Shown piece by piece: positions 13,101 to 28,100 of a stretch of 64,000 bases of DNA. Positions within the stretch are counted from its first letter, which is position 1. The number at the start of each line of letters is the position of its first letter. The DNA comes from Chondrilla cf. caribensis (Eukaryota; Porifera; Demospongiae; Chondrillida; Chondrillidae). Location: positions 5,223,733 through 5,287,732 of the forward strand of contig OZ026557.1 of the NCBI GenBank assembly GCA_964020155.1. The letters are read 5' to 3'. A model generated the notes under the pieces. That model had not been told where the DNA came from and made no database searches. It saw only the letters and a program-made list of their open reading frames with translations. The position numbers and the translations under genes are program-made.

Positions 13101-16100
13101 CCTAACTCACCAACACAATTTTGCAAGCATTCTGATTGTCCTGAGTGCGCTATAAGCCCCGTGGTGACAAGCCCAAAAAATGTCAATTTTTGGTCTTGTC
13201 ACCACGGCCTCTCCTGTGTGTACGTGATGCATCATAGCTCAAATCCGAATGCACAGACACACTCCTGGACCTAGTAGCTACCTTCTGATAGCAAAAAGGA
13301 TGCATTTTGATGTCGACCAAAATTTCCCCCTATTGCCAATGTATATACTTTGAATGTAGATTCATATATACGTGTATTACGCCTTGGGTGATCACCTAAG
13401 CAATTTGATATTTCTTTTCTGGTCACCAAGGGCTACCCAGTGTCCATGCCTAACTCACCAACACAATTTTGCAAGCATTCTGATTGTCCTGAGTGCGCTA
13501 TAAGCCTCGTGGTGACAAGCCCAAAAAATGTCATATTTTGGTCTTGTCACCACGGCCTCTCCTGTGTGCACGTGATGCATCATAGCTGAAATCCAAATGC
13601 ACAGACACACTTCTGGACCTGGTAGCTACCTTCTGATAGCAAAAAGGATGCATTTTGATGTCGACCAAAATTTCCCCCCAGTGCCACATATAATAGAATG
13701 TATATACTTTGTATGTAGATTCATATAATATTATGCGTGTATTACGCCTTGGGTGATCACCTAAGCAATTTGAGATTTCTTTTCTGGTCACCAGGGGCTA
13801 CCTAGTGTCCATGCCTAACTCACCAACACAATTTCGCAAGCATTCTGATTGTCCTGAGTGCGCTATAAGCCTCGTGGTGACAAGCCCAAAAAATGTCAAT
13901 TTTTGGTCTTGTCACCACGGCCTCTCCTGTGTGCACGTGATGCATCATAGCTCAAATCCAAATGCACAGACACACTCCTGGACCTGGTAGCTACCTTCTG
14001 ATAGCAAAAAGGATGCATTTTGATGTCGACCAAAATTTCCCCCTATTGCCAATGTATATACTTTGTATGTAGATTCATATATACGTGTATTACGCCTTGT
14101 GGTGATCACCTAAGCAATTTGATATTTCTTTTCTGGTCACCAAGGGCTACCCAGTGTCCATGCCTAACTCACCAACACAATTTTGCAAGCATTCTGATTG
14201 TCCTGAGTGCGCTATAAGCCCCGTGGTGACAAGCCCAAAAAATGTCAATTTTTGGTCTTGTCACCACGGCCTCTCCTGTGTGTACGTGATGCATCATAGC
14301 TCAAATCCGAATGCACAGACACACTCCTGGACCTAGTAGCTACCTTCTGATAGCAAAAAGGATGCATTTTGATGTCGACCAAAATTTCCCCCTATTGCCA
14401 ATGTATATACTTTGAATGTAGATTCATATATACGTGTATTACGCCTTGGGTGATCACCTAAGCAATTTGATATTTCTTTTCTGGTCACCAAGGGCTACCC
14501 AGTGTCCATGCCTAACTCACCAACACAATTTTGCAAGCATTCTGATTGTCCTGAGTGCGCTATAAGCCTCGTGGTGACAAGCCCAAAAAATGTCATATTT
14601 TGGTCTTGTCACCACGGCCTCTCCTGTGTGCACGTGATGCATCATAGCTGAAATCCAAATGCACAGACACACTTCTGGACCTGGTAGCTACCTTCTGATA
14701 GCAAAAAGGATGCATTTTGATGTCGACCAAAATTTCCCCCCAGTGCCACATATAATAGAATGTATATACTTTGTATGTAGATTCATATATGCGTGTAATA
14801 CGCCTTGGGTGATCACCTAAGCAATTTGATATTTCTTTTCTGGTCCCCAAGGGCTACCTAGTGTCCATGCCTAACTCACCAACACAATTTTGCAAGCATT
14901 CTGATTGTCCTGAGTGCGTTATAAGCCTCGTGGTGACAAGCCCAAAAAATGTCAATTTTTGGTCTTGTCACCACGGCCACTCCTGTGTGCACGTGATGCA
15001 TCATAGCTCAAATCCAAATGCACAGACACACTCCTGGACCTGGTAGCTACCTTCTGATAGCAAAAAGTTGCATTTTGATGTCGACCAAAATTTCCCCCTA
15101 TTGCCAATGTATATACTTTGAATGTAGATTCATATATGCGTGTATTACGCCTTGGGTGATCACCTAAGCAATTTGATATTTCTTTGCTGGTCACCAAGGG
15201 CTACCTAGTGTCCATGCCTAACTCACCAACACAATTTCGTAAGCATTCTGATTGTCCTGAGTGCGCTATAAGCCTCGTGGTGACAAGCCCAAAAAATGTC
15301 AATTTTTGGTCTTGTCACCACGGCCTCTCCTGTGTGCACGTGATGCATCATAGCTCAAATCGAAATGCACAGACACACTCCTGGACCTAGTAGCTACCTT
15401 CTGATAGCAAAAAGGATGCATTTTGATGTCGACCAAAATTTCCCCCTATTGCCAATGTATATACTTTGTATGTAGATTCATATATACGTGTATTACGCCT
15501 TGTGGTGATCACCTAAGCAATTTGATATTTCTTTTCTGGTCACCAAGGGCTACCCAGTGTCCATGCCTAACTCACCAACACAATTTTGCAAGCATTCTGA
15601 TTGTCCTGAGTGCGCTATAAGCCCCGTGGTGACAAGCCCAAAAAATGTCAATTTTTGGTCTTGTCACCACGGCCTCTCCTGTGTGTACGTGATGCATCAT
15701 AGCTCAAATCCGAATGCACAGACACACTCCTGGACCTAGTAGCTACCTTCTGATAGCAAAAAGGATGCATTTTGATGTCGACCAAAATTTCCCCCTATTG
15801 CCAATGTATATACTTTGAATGTAGATTCATATATACGTGTATTACGCCTTGGGTGATCACCTAAGCAATTTGATATTTCTTTTCTGGTCACCAAGGGCTA
15901 CCCAGTGTCCATGCCTAACTCACCAACACAATTTTGCAAGCATTCTGATTGTCCTGAGTGCGCTATAAGCCTCGTGGTGACAAGCCCAAAAAATGTCATA
16001 TTTTGGTCTTGTCACCACGGCCTCTCCTGTGTGCACGTGATGCATCATAGCTCAAATCCAAATGCACAGACACACTTCTGGACCTGGTAGCTACCTTCTG

Positions 16101-19100
16101 ATAGCAAAAAGGATGCATTTTGATGTCGACCAAAATTTCCCCCCAGTGCCACATATAATAGAATGTATATACTTTGTATGTAGATTCATATATGCGTGTA
16201 ATACGCCTTGGGTGATCACCTAAGCAATTTGAGATTTCTTTTCTGGTCCCCAAGGGCTACCTAGTGTCCATGCCTAACTCACCAACACAATTTTGCAAGC
16301 ATTCTGATTGTCCTGAGTGCGTTATAAGCCTCGTGGTGACAAGCCCAAAAAATGTCAATTTTTGGTCTTGTCACCACGGCCACTCCTGTGTGCACGTGAT
16401 GCATCATAGCTCAAATCCAAATGCACAGACACACTCCTGGACCTGGTAGCTACCTTCTGATAGCAAAAAGTTGCATTTTGATGTCGACCAAAATTTCCCC
16501 CTATTGCCAATGTATATACTTTGAATGTAGATTCATATATGCGTGTATTACGCCTTGGGTGATCACCTAAGCAATTTGATATTTCTTTGCTGGTCACCAA
16601 GGGCTACCTAGTGTCCATGCCTAACTCACCAACACAATTTCGTAAGCATTCTGATTGTCCTGAGTGCGCTATAAGCCTCGTGGTGACAAGCCCAAAAAAT
16701 GTCAATTTTTGGAGTTGTCACCACGGCCTCTCCTGTGTGCACGTGATGCATCATAGCTCAAATCCGATTGCACAGACACACTCCTGGACCTAGTAGCTAC
16801 CTTCTGATAGCAAAAAGGATGCATTTTGATGTCGACCAAAATTTCCCCCCAATGCCACATATAATAGAATGTATATACTTTGTATGTACATTCATATATG
16901 CGTGTAATACGCCTTGTGGTGATCACCTAAGCAATTTGAGATTTCTTTTCTGTTCACCAAGGGCTACCCAGTGTCCATACCAACTCTCCAACACAATTTC
17001 GTAAGCATTCTGATTGTCCTGAGTGCATTATAAGCCTCGTGGTGACAAGCCCAAAAAATGTCAATTTTTGGTCTTGTCACCACGGCCTCTCCTGTGTGCA
17101 CGTGATGCATCATAGCTCAAGTCTGAATGCTCAGACGCACTCCTGGACCTGGTAGCTACCTTCTGATAGCAAAAAGATGCATTTTGATGTTGACCAAAAT
17201 TTCCCCCTATTGCCAATATATATACTTTGTATGTATATTCGTACACAAGTGTATTACGCCTTGGGTGATCACCTAAGCAATTTGAGATTTCTTTGCTGGT
17301 CACCAAGGGCTACCTAGTGTCCATGCCTAACTCACCAACACAATTTCGTAAGCATTCTGATTGTCCTGAGTGCGCTATAAGCCTCGTGGTGACAAGCCCA
17401 AAAAATGTCAATTTTTGGTCTTGTCACCACGGCCTCTCCTGTGTGCACGTGATGCATCATAGCTCAAATCCAAATGCACAGACACACTCCTGGACCTAGT
17501 AGCTACCTTCTGATAGCAAAAAGTTGCATTTTGATGTCGACCAAAATTTCCCCCTATTGCCAATGTATATACTTTGTATGTAGATTCATATATGCGTGTA
17601 TTACGCCTTGGGTGATCACCTAAGCAATTTGATATTTCTTTTCTGGTCACCAAGGGCTACTTAGTGTCCATGCCTAACTCACCAACACAATTTGGTAAGC
17701 ATTCTGATTGTCCTGAGTGCGCTATAAGCCTCGTGGTGACAAGCCCAAAAAATGTCAATTTTTGGTCTTGTCACCACGGCCTCTCCTGTGTGCACGTGAT
17801 GCATCATAGTTGAAATCCAAATGCACAGACACACTCCTGGACCTGGTAGCTACCTTCTGATAGAAAAAAGTTGCATTTTGATGTCGACCAAAATTTCCCC
17901 CCAGTGCCACATATAATAGAATGTATATACTTTGTATGTGCATTCATATATGCGTGTAATACGCCTTGTGGTGATCACCTAAGCAATTTGAGATTTCTTT
18001 TCTGGTCACCAAGGGCTACCTAGTGTCCATGCCTAACTCACCAACACAATTTGGTAAGCATTCTGATTGTCCTGAGTGCGTTATAAGCCTCGTGGTGACA
18101 AGCCCAAAAAATGTCAATTTTTGGTCTTGTCACCACGGCCTCTCCTGTGTGCACGTGATGCATCATAGCTCAAATCCAAATGCACAGACACACTCCTGGA
18201 CCTGGTAGCTACCTTCTGATAGCAAAAAGGATGCATTTTGATGTCGACCAAAATTTCCCCCTATTGCCAATATATATACTTTGTATGTAGATTCATATAT
18301 GCGTGTATTACGCCTTGTGGTGATCACCTAAGCAATTTGAGATTTCTTTGCTGGTCACCAAGGGCTACCTAGTGTCCATGCCTAACTTATCAACACAATT
18401 TCGTAAGCATTCTGATTGTCCTGAGTGCGCTATAAGCCTCGTGGTGACAAGCCCAAAAAATGTCAATTTTTGGTCTTGTCACCACGGCCTCTCCTGTGTG
18501 CACGTGATGCATCATAGCTCAAATTCAAATGCACAGACACACTCCTGGACCTGGTAGCTACCTTCTGATAGCAAAAAGTTGCATTTTGATGTCGACCAAA
18601 ATTTCCCCCTATTGCCAATGTATATACTTTGAATGTAGATTCATATATGCGTGTATTACGCCTTGGGTGATCACCTAAGCAATTTGATATTTCTTTGCTG
18701 GTCACCAAGGGCTACCTAGTGTCCATGCCTAACTCACCAACACAATTTCGCAAGCATTCTGATTGTCCTGAGTGCGCTATAAGCCTCGTGGTGACAAGCC
18801 CAAAAATGTCAATTTTTGGTCTTGTCACCACGGCCTCTCCTGTGTGTACGTGATGCATCATAGCTGAAATCCAAATGCACAGACACACTCCTGGACCTGG
18901 TAGCTACCTTCTGATAGCAAAAAGGATGCATTTTGGTGTCGACCAAAATTTCCCCCCAGTGCCACATATAATAGAATGTATATACTTTGTATGTACATTC
19001 ATATATGCGTGTAATACGCCTTGTGGTGATCACCTAAGCAATTTGAGATTTCCTTTCTGGTCACCAAGGGCTACCTAGTGTCCATGCCTAACTCACCAAC

Positions 19101-22100
19101 ACAATTTGGTAAGCATTCTGATTGTCCTGAGTGCGCTATAAGCCTCGTGGTGACAAGCCCAAAAAATGTCAATTTTTGGTCTTGTCACCACGACCTCTCC
19201 TGTGTGCACGTGATGCATCATAGCTCAAATTCAAATGCACAGACACACTCCTGGACCTGGTAGCTATCTTCTGATAGCAAAAAGTTGCATTTTGATCTCG
19301 ACCAAAATTTCCCCCTATTGCCAATGTATATACTTTGAATGTAGATTCATATATGCGTGTATTACGCCTTGGGTGATCACCTAAGCAATTTGAGTTTTCT
19401 TTGCTGGTCACCAAGGGCTACCTAGTGTCCATGCCTAACTCACCAACACAATTTGGTAAGCATTCTGATTGTCCTGAGTGTGCTATAAGCCTCGTAGTGA
19501 CAAGCCCAAAAAATGTCAATTTTTGGTCTTGTCACCACGGCCTCTCCTGTGTGCACGTGATGCATCATGGCTCAAATCCCAATGCACAGACACACTCCTG
19601 GACCTGGTAGCTACCTTCTGATAGCAAAAAGGATGCATTTTGATGTCGACCAAAATTTCCCCCCAGTGCCACATATACTTTGTATGTAGATTCATATATG
19701 CCTGTAATACGCCTTGTAGTGATCACCTAAGCAATTTGAGATTTCTTTGCTGGTCACCAAGGGGGCTACCAAGTGTCCATGCCTAACTCACCAACACAAT
19801 TTCGTAAGCATTCTGATTGTCCTGAGTGCGCTATAAGCCTCGTGGTGACAAGCCCAAAAAATGTCAATTTTTGGTCTTGTCACCACGGCCTCTCCTGTGT
19901 GCACGTGATGTATCATAGCTCAAATCCGAGTGCACAGACACACTCCTGGACCTGGTAGCTACCTTCTGATAGCAAAAAGGATGCATTTTGATGTGGACCA
20001 AAATTTCCCCCCAGTGCCACATATAATAGAATGTATATACTTTGTATGTACATTCATATATGCGTGTAATACGCCTTGTGGTGATCACCTAAGCAATATG
20101 AGATTTCTTTTCCGGTCATGAAGGGCTACCCAGTGTCCATACCAAACTCTCCAACACAATTTCGTAAGCATTCTGATTGTCCTGAGTGCGTTATAAGCCT
20201 CGTGGTGACAAGCCAAAAAATGTCAAATTTTTGAGTTGTCACCACCGCCTCTCCTGTGTGCACGTGATGCATCATAGCTGAAATCTGAATTCACAGACAC
20301 ACTCCTGGACCTAGTAGCTACCTTCTGATAGCAAAAAAGATGCATTTTAATGTGGACCAAAATTCCCCCCCAGTGCCACATATAATAGAATGTATATACT
20401 TTGTATGTAGATTCATATATGCGTGTAATACGCATTGTGGTGATCACCTAAGCAATATGGGATTTCTTGGCTGGTCATCAAGGGCTACCCAGTGTCCATA
20501 CCAAACTCTCCAACACAATTTCGTAAACATTCTGATTGTCCTGAGTACGTTATAAGCCTCGTGGTGACAAGCCAAAAAATGTCAATTTTTTGAGTTGTCA
20601 CCACGGCCTCTCCTGTGTGGACGTGATGCATCATAGCTCAAATCCGATTGCACAGACACACTCCTGGACCTAGTAGCTACCTTCTGATAGCAAAAAAGAT
20701 GCATTTTGATATCGACCAAAATTTCCCCCCAGTGCCACATATAATAGAATGTATATACTTTGTATGTAGATTCATATATGCGTGTAATACGCCTTGTGGT
20801 GATCACCTAAGCAATTTGAGATCTCTTTGCTGGTCACCAAGGGCTACCTAGTGTCCATGCCTAACTCACCAACACAATTTCGCAAGCATTCTGATTGTCC
20901 TGAGTGTGCTATAAGCCTCGTGGTGACAAGCCCAAAAAATGTCAATTTTTGGTCTTGTCACCACGGCCTCTCCTGTGTGCACGTGATGCATCATAGCTCA
21001 AATCCAAATGCACAGACACACTCCTGGACCTGGTAGCTACCTTCTGATAGCAAAAAAGTTGCATTTTGATGTCAACCAAAATTTCCCCCTATTGCCAATG
21101 TATATACTTTGTATGTAGATTCATATATGCGTGTATTACGCCTTGGGTGATCACCTAAGCAATTTGAGATTTCTTTGCTGGTCACCAAGGGCTACCTAGT
21201 GTCCATGCCTAACTCACCAACACAATTTCGCAAGCATTCTGATTGTCCTGAGTGCACTATATAAGCCTCGTGGTGACAAGCCCAAAAAATGTCAATTTTT
21301 GGTCTTGTCACCACGGCCTCTCCTGTGTGCACGTGATGCATCATAGCTCAAATCCAAATGCACAGACACACTCCTGGACCTGGTAGCTACCTTCTGATAG
21401 CAAAAAGTTGCATTTTGATGTCGACCAAAATTCCCCCCCTATTGCCAATGTATATACTTTGTATGTAGATTCATATATGCGTGTATTACGCCTTGGGTGA
21501 TCACCTAAGCAATTTGAGATTTCTTTGCTGGTCACCAAGGGCTACCTAGTGTCCATGCCTAACTCACCAACACAATTTGGTAAGCATTCTGATTGTCCTG
21601 AGTGCGTTATAAGCCTCGTGGTGACAAGCCCAAAAAATGTCAATTTTTGGAGTTGTCACCACGGCCTCTCCTGTGTGCACGTGATGCATCATAGCTCAAA
21701 TCCGATTGCACAGACACACTCCTGGACCTAGTAGCTACCTTCTGATAGCAAAAAGGATGCATTTTGATGTCGACCAAAATTTCCCCCCAATGCCACATAT
21801 AATAGAAAGTATATACTTTGTATGTACATTCATATATGCGTGTAATACGCCTTGTGTTGATCACCTAAGCAATTTGAGATTTCTTTTCTGTTCACCAAGG
21901 GCTACCCAGTGTCCATACCAAACTCTCCAACACAATTTCGTAAGCATTCTGATTGTCCTGAGTGCATTATAAGCCTCGTGGTGACAAGCCCAAAAAATGT
22001 CAATTTTTGGTCTTGTCACCACGGCCTCTCCTGTGTGCACGTGATGCATCATAGCTCAAGTCTGAATGCTCAGACGCACTCCTGGACCTGGTAGCTACCT

Positions 22101-25100
22101 TCTGATAGCAAAAAGTTGCATTTTGATGTTGACCAAAATTTCCCCCTATTGCCAATATATATACTTTGTATGTATATTCGTACACAAGTGTATTACGCCT
22201 TGGGTGATCACCTAAGCAATTTGAGATTTCTTTGCTGGTCACCAAGGGCTACCTAGTGTCCATGCCTAACTCACCAACACAATTTCGTAAGCATTCTGAT
22301 TGTCCTGAGTGCGCTATAAGCCTCGTGGTGACAAGCCCAAAAAATGTCAATTTTTGGAGTTGTCACCACGGCCTCTCCTGTGTGCACGTGATGCATCATA
22401 GCTCAAATCCAAATGCACAGACACACTCCTGGACCTAGTAGCTACCTTCTGATAGCAAAAAGTTGCATTTTGATGTCGACCAAAATTTCCCCCTATTGCC
22501 AATGTACATACTTTGTATGTAGATTCATATATGCGTGTATTACGCCTTGGGTGATCACCTAAGCAATTTGATATTTCTTTGCTGGTCCCCAAGGGCTACC
22601 TAGTGTCCATGCCTAACTCACCAACACAATTCGTAAGCATTCTGATTGTCCTGAGTGCGCTATAAGCCTCGTGGTGACAAGCCCAAAAAATGTCAATTTT
22701 TGGTCTTGTCACCACGGCCTCTCCTGTGTGCACGTGATGCATCATAGCTCAAATCCAAATGCACAGACACACTCCTGGACCTGGTAGCTACCTTCTGATA
22801 GCAAAAAGTTGCATTTTGATGTCGACCAATATTTCACCCCAGTGCCACATATAATAGAATGTATATACTTTGTATGTACATTCATATATGCCTGTAATAC
22901 GCCTTGTGGTGATCACCTAAGCAATTTGAGATTTCTTTGCTGGTCACCAAGGGCTACCTAGTGTCCATGCCTAACTCACCAACACAATTTCGCAAGCATT
23001 CTGATTGTCCTGAGTGCGCTATAAGCCTCGTGGTGACAAGCCCAAAAAATGTCAATTTTTGGTCTTGTCACCACGGCCTCTCCTGTGTGCACGTGATGCA
23101 TCATAGCTCAAATCGAAATGCACAGACACACTCCTGGACCTGGTAGCTACCTTCTGATAGCAAAAAGGATGCATTTTGATGTCGACCAAAATTTCCCCCT
23201 ATTGCCAATGTATATACCTTGTATGTTTATTCATATATAAGTGTATTACGCCTTGTGGTGATCACCTAAGCAATTTGAGATTTCTTTGCTGGTCACCAAG
23301 GGCTACCTAGTGTCCATGCCTAACTCACCAACACAATTTGGGAAGCATTCTGATTGTCCTGAGTGCGCTATAAGCCTTGTGGTGACAAGCCCAAAAAATG
23401 TCAATTTTTGGTCTTGTCACCACGGCCTCTCCTGTGTGCACGTGATGCATCATAGCTCAAATCCGATTGCACAGACACACTCCTGGACCCGGTAGCTACC
23501 TTCTGATAGCAAAAAGTTGCATTTTGATGTCGACCAAAATTTCCCCCCAGTGCCACATATAATAGAATGTATATACTTTGTATGTACATTCATATATGCG
23601 TGTAATACGCCTTGTGGTGATCACCTAAGCAATTTGAGATCTCTTTTCTGGTCACCAAGGGCTACCTAGTGTCCATGCCTAACTCACCAACACAATTTGG
23701 TAAGCATTCTGATTGTCCTGAGTGTGCTATAAGCCTCGTAGTGACAAGCCCAAAAAATGTCAATTTTTGGTCTTGTCACCACGGCCTCTCCTGTGTGCAC
23801 GTGATGCATCATAGCTCAAATCCAAATACACAGACACACTCCTGGACCTGGTAGCTACCTTCTGATAGCAAAAAGTTGCATTTTGATGTCGACCAATATT
23901 TCACCCCAGTGCCACATATAATAGAATGTATATACTTTGTATGTACATTCATATATGCCTGTAATACGCCTTGTGGTGATCACCTAAGCAATTTGAGATC
24001 TCTTTGCTGGTCACCAAGGGCTACCTAGTGTCCATGCCTAACTCACCAACACAATTTCGCAAGCATTCTGATTGTCCTGAGTGCGCTATAAGCCTCGTGG
24101 TGACAAGCCCAAAAAATGTCAATTTTTGGTCTTGTCACCACGGCCTCTCCTGTGTGCACGTGATGCATCATAGCTCAAATCCAAATGCACAGACACACTC
24201 CTAGACCTGGTAGCTACCTTCTGATAGCAAAACGTTGCAATTTGATGTCGACCAAAATTTCCCCCTATTCCCAATATATATACTTTGAATGTAGATTCAT
24301 ATATGCGTGTAATACGCCTTGGGTGATCACCTAAGCAATTTGAGATTTCTTTTCTGTTCACCAAGGGCTACCTAGTGTCCATGCCTAACTCACCAACACA
24401 ATTTCGCAAGCATTCTGATTGTCCTGAGTGTGCTATAAGCCTCGTGGTGACAAGCCCAAAAAATGTCAATTTTTGGTCTTGTCACCACGGCCTCTCCTGT
24501 GTGGACGTGATGCATCATAGCTCAAATCCAAATGCACAGACACACTCCTAGACCTGGTAGCTACCTTCTGATAGCAAAACGTTGCAATTTGATGTCGACC
24601 AAAATTTCCCCCTATTCCCAATATATATACTTTGAATGTAGATTCATATATGCGTGTAATACGCCTTGGGTGATCACCTAAGCAATTTGAGATTTCTTTT
24701 CTGTTCACCAAGGGCTACCTAGTGTCCATGCCTAACTCACCAACACAATTTCGCAAGCATTCTGATTGTCCTGAGTGTGCTATAAGCCTCGTGGTGACAA
24801 GCCCAAAAAATGTCAATTTTTGGTCTTGTCACCACGGCCTCTCCTGTGTGGACGTGATGCATCATAGCTCAAATCCAAATGCACAGACACACTCCTGGAC
24901 CTGGTAGCTACCTTCTGATAGCAAAAAGTTGCATTTTGATGTCGACCAATATTTCACCCCAGTGCCACATATAATAGAATGTATATACTTTGTATGTACA
25001 TTCATATATGCCTGTAATACGCCTTGTGGTGATCACCTAAGCAATTTGAGATTTCTTTGCTGGTCACCAAGGGCTACCTAGTGTCCATGCCTAACTCACC

Positions 25101-28100
25101 AACACAATTTCGCAAGCATTCTGATTGTCCTGAGTGCGCTATAAGCCTCGTGGTGACAAGCCCAAAAAATGTCAATTTTTGGTCTTGTCACCACGGCCTC
25201 TCCTGTGTGCACGTGATGCATCATAGCTCAAATCGAAATGCACAGACACACTCCTGGACCTGGTAGCTACCTTCTGATAGCAAAAAGGATGCATTTTGAT
25301 GTCGACCAAAATTTCCCCCTATTGCCAATGTATATACCTTGTATGTTTATTCATATATAAGTGTATTACGCCTTGTGGTGATCACCTAAGCAATTTGAGA
25401 TTTCTTTGCTGGTCACCAAGGGCTACCTAGTGTCCATGCCTAACTCACCAACACAATTTGGGAAGCATTCTGATTGTCCTGAGTGCGCTATAAGCCTTGT
25501 GGTGACAAGCCCAAAAAATGTCAATTTTTGGTCTTGTCACCACGGCCTCTCCTGTGTGCACGTGATGCATCATAGCTCAAATCCGATTGCACAGACACAC
25601 TCCTGGACCCGGTAGCTACCTTCTGATAGCAAAAAGTTGCATTTTGATGTCGACCAAAATTTCCCCCCAGTGCCACATATAATAGAATGTATATACTTTG
25701 TATGTACATTCATATATGCGTGTAATACGCCTTGTGGTGATCACCTAAGCAATTTGAGATCTCTTTTCTGGTCACCAAGGGCTACCTAGTGTCCATGCCT
25801 AACTCACCAACACAATTTGGTAAGCATTCTGATTGTCCTGAGTGTGCTATAAGCCTCGTAGTGACAAGCCCAAAAAATGTCAATTTTTGGTCTTGTCACC
25901 ACGGCCTCTCCTGTGTGCACGTGATGCATCATAGCTCAAATCCAAATACACAGACACACTCCTGGACCTGGTAGCTACCTTCTGATAGCAAAAAGTTGCA
26001 TTTTGATGTCGACCAATATTTCACCCCAGTGCCACATATAATAGAATGTATATACTTTGTATGTACATTCATATATGCCTGTAATACGCCTTGTGGTGAT
26101 CACCTAAGCAATTTGAGATCTCTTTGCTGGTCACCAAGGGCTACCTAGTGTCCATGCCTAACTCACCAACACAATTTCGCAAGCATTCTGATTGTCCTGA
26201 GTGCGCTATAAGCCTCGTGGTGACAAGCCCAAAAAATGTCAATTTTTGGTCTTGTCACCACGGCCTCTCCTGTGTGCACGTGATGCATCATAGCTCAAAT
26301 CCAAATGCACAGACACACTCCTAGACCTGGTAGCTACCTTCTGATAGCAAAACGTTGCAATTTGATGTCGACCAAAATTTCCCCCTATTCCCAATATATA
26401 TACTTTGAATGTAGATTCATATATGCGTGTAATACGCCTTGGGTGATCACCTAAGCAATTTGAGATTTCTTTTCTGTTCACCAAGGGCTACCTAGTGTCC
26501 ATGCCTAACTCACCAACACAATTTCGCAAGCATTCTGATTGTCCTGAGTGTGCTATAAGCCTCGTGGTGACAAGCCCAAAAAATGTCAATTTTTGGTCTT
26601 GTCACCACGGCCTCTCCTGTGTGGACGTGATGCATCATAGCTCAAATCCAAATGCACAGACACACTCCTGGACCTGGTAGCTACCTTCTGATAGCAAAAA
26701 GGATGCATTTTGATGTCGACCAAAATTTCCCCCCAGTGCCACATATAATAGAATGTATATACTTTGTATGTACATTCATATATGCGTGTAATACGCCTTG
26801 TGGTGATCACCTAAGCAATTTGAGATTTCTTTTCTGGTCACCAAGGGCTACCTAGTGTCCATGCCTAACTCACCAACACAATTTGGTAAGCATTCTGATT
26901 GTCCTGAGTGTGCTATAAGCCTCGTGGTGACAAGCCCAAAAAATGTCAATTTTTGGTCTTGTCACCACGGCCTCTCCTGTGTGCACGTGATGCATCATAG
27001 CTCAAATCCAAATACACAGACACACTCCTGGACCTGGTAGCTACCTTCTGATAGCAAAAAGTAGCATTTTGATGTCGACCAATATTTCACCCCAGTGCCA
27101 CATATAATAGAATGTATATACTTTGTATGTACATTCATATATGCCTGTAATACGCCTTGTGGTGATCACCTAAGCAATTTGAGATTTCTTTGCTGGTCAC
27201 CAAGGGCTACCTAGTGTCCATGCCTAACTCACCAACACAATTTCGCAAGCATTCTGATTGTCCTGAGTGCGCTATAAGCCTCGTGGTGACAAGCCCAAAA
27301 AATGTCAATTTTTGGTCTTGTCACCACGGCCTCTCCTGTGTGCACGTGATGCATCATAGCTCAAATCGAAATGCACAGACACACTCCTGGACCTGGTAGC
27401 TACCTTCTGATAGCAAAAAGGATGCATTTTGATGTCGACCAAAATTTCCCCCTATTGCCAATGTATATACCTTGTATGTTTATTCATATATAAGTGTATT
27501 ACGCCTTGTGGTGATCACCTAAGCAATTTGAGATTTCTTTGCTGGTCACCAAGGGCTACCTAGTGTCCATGCCTAACTCACCAACACAATTTGGGAAGCA
27601 TTCTGATTGTCCTGAGTGCGCTATAAGCCTTGTGGTGACAAGCCCAAAAAATGTCAATTTTTGGTCTTGTCACCACGGCCTCTCCTGTGTGCACGTGACG
27701 CATCATAGCTCAAATCCGATTGCACAGACACTCCTGGACCCGGTAGCTACCTTCTGATAGCAAAAAGTTGCATTTTGATGTCGACCAAAATTTCCCCCCA
27801 GTGCCACATATAATAGAATGTATATACTTTGTATGTACATTCATATATGCGAGTAATACGCCTTGTGGTGATCACCTAAGCAATTTGAGATCTCTTTGCT
27901 GGTCACCAAGGGCTACCTAGTGTCCATGCCTAACTCACCAACACATTTTCGCAAGCATTCTGATTGTCCTGAGTGCGCTATAAGCCTCGTGGTGACAAGC
28001 CCAAAAAATGTCAATTTTTGGTCTTGTCACCACGGCCTCTCCTGTGTGCACGTGATGCATCATAGCTCAAATCCAAATGCACAGACACACTTCTGGACCT